From contig DEIV01000134.1 of assembly GCA_002352665.1 (NCBI GenBank), positions 1 to 27,205 of the forward strand: 27,205 nt of DNA, read 5' to 3'. The position numbers and the translations under genes are program-made. Source of the DNA: Flavobacteriaceae bacterium UBA2765. Lineage in GTDB: Bacteria > Bacteroidota > Bacteroidia > Flavobacteriales > Flavobacteriaceae. The first letter of the stretch is position 1. Every line of letters starts with the position of its first letter. The notes beneath the pieces were generated by a model. The model had not been told where the DNA came from. It did not search any database and saw only the letters and a list, made by a program, of their open reading frames with translations. Positions 23,213-27,205 of this stretch are shown here, piece by piece.

Positions 23213-24328
23213 TTATTCGAAGTAATTTTTAATATCAAATCCTCCTTTTTTTAAATACAATTCTCTATTCATTAAAATAATATCTTCCTCCATCATTTCT
23301 TTTATCATTTCTTGCAAGCTATATTTAGGTGCCCATCCTAGTTTTTCTTTGGCTTTTTTAGCATCTCCAACCAATAGATCAACTTCAGTAGGTCTAAAAT
23401 AGTTAGCATCTATTGAGAGAATTTCTTTACCTATTTCTAATTTATAATCAGGATGACTACATGTTTTAATAATTGCTTTTTCATTTTCACCTTTGCCTTT
23501 AAATTCTAAGGCAATACCTACTTCATTAAATGCCAATTTTACAAAGTCTCTTACGGTAGTTGTTTTACCTGTGGCAATTACCCAGTCTTCCGGTTTATCA
23601 GCCTGTAAAATCATCCACATAACTTTTACATAGTCTTTGGCATGACCCCAATCGCGTTGAGCATCTAAATTCCCTAAAAAGAATTTATCTTGCATTCCCA
23701 GAGCTATTCTTGAAACAGCTCTTGTTATTTTTCGAGTAACAAACGTTTCTCCTCTAACAGGAGATTCATGATTAAATAAAATACCATTACAGGCAAAAAT
23801 ATGATAAGCTTCTCTATAGTTTATGGTTATCCAATAGGCATATAATTTTGCAACGCCATAGGGGCTTCTAGGATAAAAGGGTGTATTTTCATTTTGAGGT
23901 ACTTCCTGAGCCTGACCATACAATTCAGAAGTAGCAGCTTGATAGATTTTGGTTTTTTTCTCTAAATTAAGAATCCGAATGGCCTCCAGTAATCTTAAAG
24001 TTCCTAAACCATCAACATTTGCAGTATATTCCGGTGTATCAAAGGAAACATGAACATGGCTCATTGCCGCTAAATTATAAATTTCATCAGGTTTAACTTC
24101 CTGTATAATTCGGATCAAATTGGTACTATCAGTCATATCTCCATAATGCAATATAAAGTTTGGATTTTCAATATGTTTATCTTGATATAAATGATCAATT
24201 CTGTTGGTATTAAAACTAGAAGACCTTCTTTTAATACCGTGAACCTGGTAATTTTTTTTTAACAAAAACTCACTCAAGTAGGCACCATCTTGACCAGTAA
24301 CTCCGGTAATTAGGGCAACTTTTTTCAT
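23213..24328 (-). CDS. gmd: GDP-mannose 4,6-dehydratase
   Basis: This 371-residue SDR-family enzyme converts GDP-D-mannose to GDP-4-keto-6-deoxy-D-mannose, the first step to GDP-L-fucose (and to GDP-rhamnose or perosamine). The NADP-binding motif is GVTGQDG (9-15), followed by KRRSSSFNTNRIDHLY. Catalytic residues are visible as T133 and E135 in AATSELYG and Y157/K161 in SPYGVAK. The C-terminal FRPTEVDLLVGDAKKAKEKLGW block is diagnostic. Its start overlaps the stop of the Wzz-like gene by 4 bp (ATGA), and fcl follows directly, so the three are one operon. An A9 run is present at codons 24-27 (24252-24260). Confidence 0.97.
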   Translation of the reverse strand: MKKVALITGVTGQDGAYLSEFLLKKNYQVHGIKRRSSSFNTNRIDHLYQDKHIENPNFILHYGDMTDSTNLIRIIQEVKPDEIYNLAAMSHVHVSFDTPEYTANVDGLGTLRLLEAIRILNLEKKTKIYQAATSELYGQAQEVPQNENTPFYPRSPYGVAKLYAYWITINYREAYHIFACNGILFNHESPVRGETFVTRKITRAVSRIALGMQDKFFLGNLDAQRDWGHAKDYVKVMWMILQADKPEDWVIATGKTTTVRDFVKLAFNEVGIALEFKGKGENEKAIIKTCSHPDYKLEIGKEILSIDANYFRPTEVDLLVGDAKKAKEKLGWAPKYSLQEMIKEMMEEDIILMNRELYLKKGGFDIKNYFE

Positions 24329-25374
24329 TGATTATCAGTATTTTGATAATTTTTTAAGAACAAATTTAGTTGTTTAAACAGAATATAAGCTAACATTAAC
24401 AATCCAAAACCAATGCCTAATAAAAAGGTGTATTTTTTAAACAGTCCTCTTTCTTTTTCACCTACTTTACTAAAAGTAGAAACCACGTTTAGTATCTCTG
24501 TGGTTTCAGCTTTCGTTTTGTTATTATCAATAAGTTCCTCGTTAAGTTCTAAACTTTGCGTAAACAATTCAATTTCATCAGTTTTTTTGACTCCTTGTGC
24601 TAATGTAATATTAGTACCCATTTCTGCTTTTCTAGCTTCAGTAATTAAAACTTCATTATAAATTTTTCTTAAGGTATCTACTTCTTGCAAAGATTTTACC
24701 AATACTTTTTCATTCTGTAGTAAATTTTGATCGTTTATTTTCTTCTGATTTCTAAAATAAGGATTGTTTGCAACTGAATTTATAATTGGAATACTTAGTT
24801 TTTCAAAAATTGAATTGTTTAATGATTTCACCTTAATTTGATAATATTTATAATCATAATCGGTAAACCCTTTTTTAAACTCTTTTATATCAATATTTCT
24901 AACTGTAGTGGTATCTACTTCTTGAATAAATTTGTCAAAGAACTCATATTTTTCGTTTTCATTTTTAATAGGTTCAATATAGAATCCTTTAAGTTTAGAA
25001 GCTTCTTTTTTAGAAATATTTAATGTCTCCGCCAATAAAACGGAGTCTTTTTGTTTTACCAATTCATGATAAAATTCAATGTTTTTATATAGCTGTTGAG
25101 CACTTTTAAAATTAGGTTCAACAATCATTGCTGATGAAAATTGTTTAGGTTGCGTAAGATCTAAAACCAAGCCAATAACTGCACCCAATAAAACAGCAAT
25201 GCCTAATTTAATAGAATTATTTCTTATAAAAACGAGGAGTACAATAAAATAATGAAAGAGGCATTTAAAAAATTGTCCAATGGCAGTAAAAAGATTTTGA
25301 AAACCTTTACCAATAATTTTAAAGAGACTTCCTAAATCTACTTCTTCATCTGTTGGAATATTTTGTTGCCCCAT
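24325..25374 (-). CDS. Wzz-like chain-length determinant protein
   Basis: The 349-residue inner-membrane protein has the polysaccharide co-polymerase layout. A cytoplasmic N terminus begins with DEEVDLGSLFKIIGKGFQNL, then come hydrophobic segments at about 36-50 and 55-72 and the TQPKQFSSAMIVEP strand (74-87) typical just after TM1. A long periplasmic alpha-helical region (about 95-310) follows, and a last helix at about 317-334. There is no cytoplasmic tyrosine-kinase domain and no Walker motif, so it is Wzz-like rather than Wzc-like. It would set the length of chains made by a Wzy polymerase, probably the one encoded at 15143-16411. It lies 18 bp after the nucleosidase-like gene and overlaps gmd. 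Confidence 0.8.
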   Translation of the reverse strand: MGQQNIPTDEEVDLGSLFKIIGKGFQNLFTAIGQFFKCLFHYFIVLLVFIRNNSIKLGIAVLLGAVIGLVLDLTQPKQFSSAMIVEPNFKSAQQLYKNIEFYHELVKQKDSVLLAETLNISKKEASKLKGFYIEPIKNENEKYEFFDKFIQEVDTTTVRNIDIKEFKKGFTDYDYKYYQIKVKSLNNSIFEKLSIPIINSVANNPYFRNQKKINDQNLLQNEKVLVKSLQEVDTLRKIYNEVLITEARKAEMGTNITLAQGVKKTDEIELFTQSLELNEELIDNNKTKAETTEILNVVSTFSKVGEKERGLFKKYTFLLGIGFGLLMLAYILFKQLNLFLKNYQNTDNQ

Positions 25375-25392
25375 CTTGTTTGTATGCTAAGT

Positions 25393-27081
25393 TTAACTTA
25401 AAAAGATCTGTTCTAATATTTTTTGAGTAATTACGTAAGTTGGTTTAACACCTGTTGTGCCTAAACCGCCAGAAGCTAATGTACCTCCTGTTTCTAAAGG
25501 ATTATCAGATGCATAATACGCATATCTTACTTTTACATTTTCTGATATATTTCCTCTTATTTTTGATGCAGATTGTATTGCTTTCTGATAATGGGCTCCT
25601 TCCATTTCTAAACCAATGGCTCTCCATGTTGAATTATGAAAGAATTCTAATAGATCTATATTTTGTAAAGAAGTACCCAGTACAGTAACCATAGTACCAT
25701 CATAAACATTTACACCAAACCCTTCAAGATCTTCTTTTTTCAATTCATTGGTAAACGGATAATTATCTGCAGTGCCTTCAAATATATGTGCTGACGGGAT
25801 CATTATGTCTCCTTTACCACCTTCTAAGATTCCAGCCTTACCCATTATTGAAACCGATTTTACATTTAAATGACTGGTATTATTATTATTATTGTAAAAG
25901 TAAGGTTTTAATAATTCATCTAAAGTTTCAAAAGCTTGTTCTCCAAACGCATAATCCATTACAATAAGAATAGGTTTTTTATCACCGATTAATTTTTTAT
26001 TTAAAATATAATTAGAAGCAGTAAAATCAATTTTAGCCGTATCTATAATTTGTACGTTAATATTAGTACCTGAGGTGTCTTTAACATAAGACAAGCCCAT
26101 TTTTGATGCTTGTTCTTTTACTTTTTTCTGTAGAGAAGAGTTGGTTTTATCACTTAACAACTCGTAAAGTGCAATACCTTGATGTTGTTTAGCTTCTTTT
26201 TTTAGAACAATTGGGGCATAAATTGAATTCATTACACTATGCATATTTGCACTAATAATATGAATAGGTCTATGTAATAATTTTTTCTCTTCTAAGACTT
26301 GTTTTATACTATTTGCCCATTTTTCACCATAAATATGATGTCCAATACGTTCTCTTAAAGAAGAGCTGAATATGATCGTTCTTTTTTTATTTAAGAGAGA
26401 CTCATTCAAGGCTAATTTGCCCATCCAAAAAATACAATTAAAAAATTTATTTGGATTTCCCTTTTGAGAGAAGCTATCAACGGCAGTCTTCACTTCTATA
26501 AAAGTTCTACCCAAAATATTAGCCAAATGTGTTATAATTACTTCTCCTTCGTTTTTAGAAAGTGTTTTATTGTTAATAACAATGTCTTCTAAATATTGCC
26601 ATTCTCTAATTGTGGTACCATCTTCGTCAAGCAGTATATTGTTTTTAATTTTATGAGACTCAATAAATAAAAAGGTTAAATGGGTTAGAATATCAAAAAT
26701 GTCAGAACGGCCTCTTGTAATTTCAATATTCATTTGATCTTTATCTATTCTATAACAATTTCTACGTCTTTTTTCAGGTACTATTGGTTTAAAATGAGAT
26801 TCGCTATAACCTTCATCAGAAGTTAAATTGATAAATTGACATTCCTCAATACCTTCCGGAAGCCTATCAATAACATAAAGTAATCCTTCTAATTCTATTT
26901 TTTCTTCAGCGATAGAACCATAAATTTCAGGTCGTAAGAGTAATAAGGATTCTCGCAATGTTTCCCCTGAAATACCCATAGGTTTGTAAAATCCTCTATT
27001 AAATAAATGTCGCATGGCAGTGTACATGCGTTCAATGGCATTAGAGGATTCTTGAGATTTGGTTGGTTTTAATGTGTTCAT
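25393..27081 (-). CDS. Uncharacterised protein with a nucleosidase-like C-terminal domain
   Basis: The protein has 562 residues from the ATG at 27081 (a TTG two codons earlier is also possible). I do not recognise the N-terminal half (about 1-270), which is predicted mainly helical with a basic KRRR patch near 104-107. The C-terminal half recalls the purine nucleoside phosphorylase/AMP nucleosidase fold. DYAFGEQAFETLDELL (about 376-391) and MGKAGILEGGKGDIMIP (413-429) are followed by IGLEMEGAHYQ (489-499), like the EMEG ribose-binding motif. YYASDNPL (522-529) places an Asp like the proton donor in SDxPL of AMP nucleosidases. I have seen similar proteins in Flavobacteriaceae annotated only as a DUF family (possibly DUF6909, unchecked). 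Five AAT codons encode an N5 run (25879-25893). It is the first complete gene of the wzz-like-gmd-fcl operon. No signal peptide; cytoplasmic. Confidence 0.75.
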   Translation of the reverse strand: MNTLKPTKSQESSNAIERMYTAMRHLFNRGFYKPMGISGETLRESLLLLRPEIYGSIAEEKIELEGLLYVIDRLPEGIEECQFINLTSDEGYSESHFKPIVPEKRRRNCYRIDKDQMNIEITRGRSDIFDILTHLTFLFIESHKIKNNILLDEDGTTIREWQYLEDIVINNKTLSKNEGEVIITHLANILGRTFIEVKTAVDSFSQKGNPNKFFNCIFWMGKLALNESLLNKKRTIIFSSSLRERIGHHIYGEKWANSIKQVLEEKKLLHRPIHIISANMHSVMNSIYAPIVLKKEAKQHQGIALYELLSDKTNSSLQKKVKEQASKMGLSYVKDTSGTNINVQIIDTAKIDFTASNYILNKKLIGDKKPILIVMDYAFGEQAFETLDELLKPYFYNNNNNTSHLNVKSVSIMGKAGILEGGKGDIMIPSAHIFEGTADNYPFTNELKKEDLEGFGVNVYDGTMVTVLGTSLQNIDLLEFFHNSTWRAIGLEMEGAHYQKAIQSASKIRGNISENVKVRYAYYASDNPLETGGTLASGGLGTTGVKPTYVITQKILEQIFLS

Positions 27082-27095
27082 TGACAAATTTTCAA

Positions 27096-27103
27096 CAAAG
27101 ATA
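27096..27103 (-). promoter_or_regulatory. -7 element before the nucleosidase-like gene
   Basis: On the minus strand TATCTTTG matches TAnnTTTG exactly and lies 14 bases before the ATG at 27081. A TTTG at the proper distance is not clear. If used, it would drive the nucleosidase-like, Wzz-like, gmd and fcl genes with a very short leader. Confidence 0.4.
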
Positions 27104-27123
27104 CCAAAATAGTCAGTAAAAGT

Positions 27124-27205
27124 TTACTTTAAAATATTTTGATATTGGGTTTGGTCCTTTAATAAAGTTAAGGCCTCAATAATTGATTTATCATGATTGG
27201 CTTTA
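27124..27205 (-). CDS. Partial CDS, C-terminal end only
   Basis: On the minus strand one frame is open from the window edge to a TAA at 27124-27126. It encodes ANHDKSIIEALTLLKDQ followed by TQYQNILK, which looks like a helical protein C terminus. The rest lies outside the window and the family cannot be recognised from 26 residues. It ends 42 bp before the start of the next gene on the same strand, so it could belong to the same transcription unit. Confidence 0.55.
   Translation of the reverse strand, partial: KANHDKSIIEALTLLKDQTQYQNILK

Noticed and set aside
25879..25893. Five tandem ATT units as a possible phase-variable repeat
   Set aside because: A trinucleotide repeat inside a coding region only changes the number of Asn residues and does not shift the frame; it looks like a simple low-complexity loop.

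Overview
The window looks like the chromosome of a Flavobacteriaceae-type member of the Bacteroidota. The DNA is very AT-rich. Several genes are preceded by the Bacteroidota -7 promoter element TAnnTTTG, and clear Shine-Dalgarno sequences are lacking. Exported proteins have signal peptides ending in ...AQ or ...GQ, and two proteins carry type IX secretion system (T9SS) type A C-terminal sorting domains with the YPNP motif. I could not assign genus or species.

Left part (1-7060): a secreted thioredoxin-like protein, a Uup-type ABC-F ATPase, a DEDDy 3'-5' exonuclease, a very small protein made only of a signal peptide, a linker and a T9SS sorting domain, and a PhoB/PhoR-like two-component pair joined by a GTGA overlap. 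The kinase gene overlaps tail-to-tail a MurG/GT28-like glycosyltransferase gene. purD (glycinamide ribonucleotide synthetase) follows at 7132-8406.

Middle (8465-17678, all minus strand): an eight-gene surface-glycan operon read from a good TTTG-N19-TATCTTTG promoter at 17713-17743. In transcription order it encodes a Wzx-type flippase, a Wzy-type polymerase, a GT4 glycosyltransferase, a methyltransferase, a WcaI-like GT4 glycosyltransferase, a WaaL/Wzy_C-family ligase or polymerase, a WcaJ/WbaP-type initiating phosphoglycosyltransferase and a GT2 glycosyltransferase. Short gaps or overlaps and several TTG/GTG starts suggest translational coupling.

Insert on the opposite strand (17939-22026): three overlapping plus-strand genes for exported proteins. 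They are a GIGTTNP-repeat, tail-fibre-like protein with a C-terminal coiled coil, a small lipocalin-like protein, and a large M43 (cytophagalysin/PAPP-A-type) zinc metalloprotease with a T9SS sorting domain. They are divergent from the flippase gene, and their promoter lies between the arms of a long inverted repeat.

Right part (22151-27205, minus strand): an operon of a nucleosidase-like protein of unknown role, a Wzz-like chain-length determinant, gmd and fcl. The last two make GDP-L-fucose from GDP-mannose. The C-terminal end of one more gene is cut by the window edge.

Inferred working model: Gmd and Fcl supply GDP-fucose, the WcaJ-like enzyme starts a lipid-linked repeat unit, the GT and methyltransferase genes build it, Wzx flips it, Wzy with Wzz polymerises it, and the second membrane enzyme ligates it. 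No Wza or BY-kinase gene is visible here, so an O-antigen-like product is somewhat more likely than a capsule. In T9SS bacteria, sorting-domain proteins can be anchored to a special LPS, so the embedded M43 protease may be displayed on this glycan; that link is inference. No tRNA, rRNA, CRISPR array, transposase or complete mobile element was seen.
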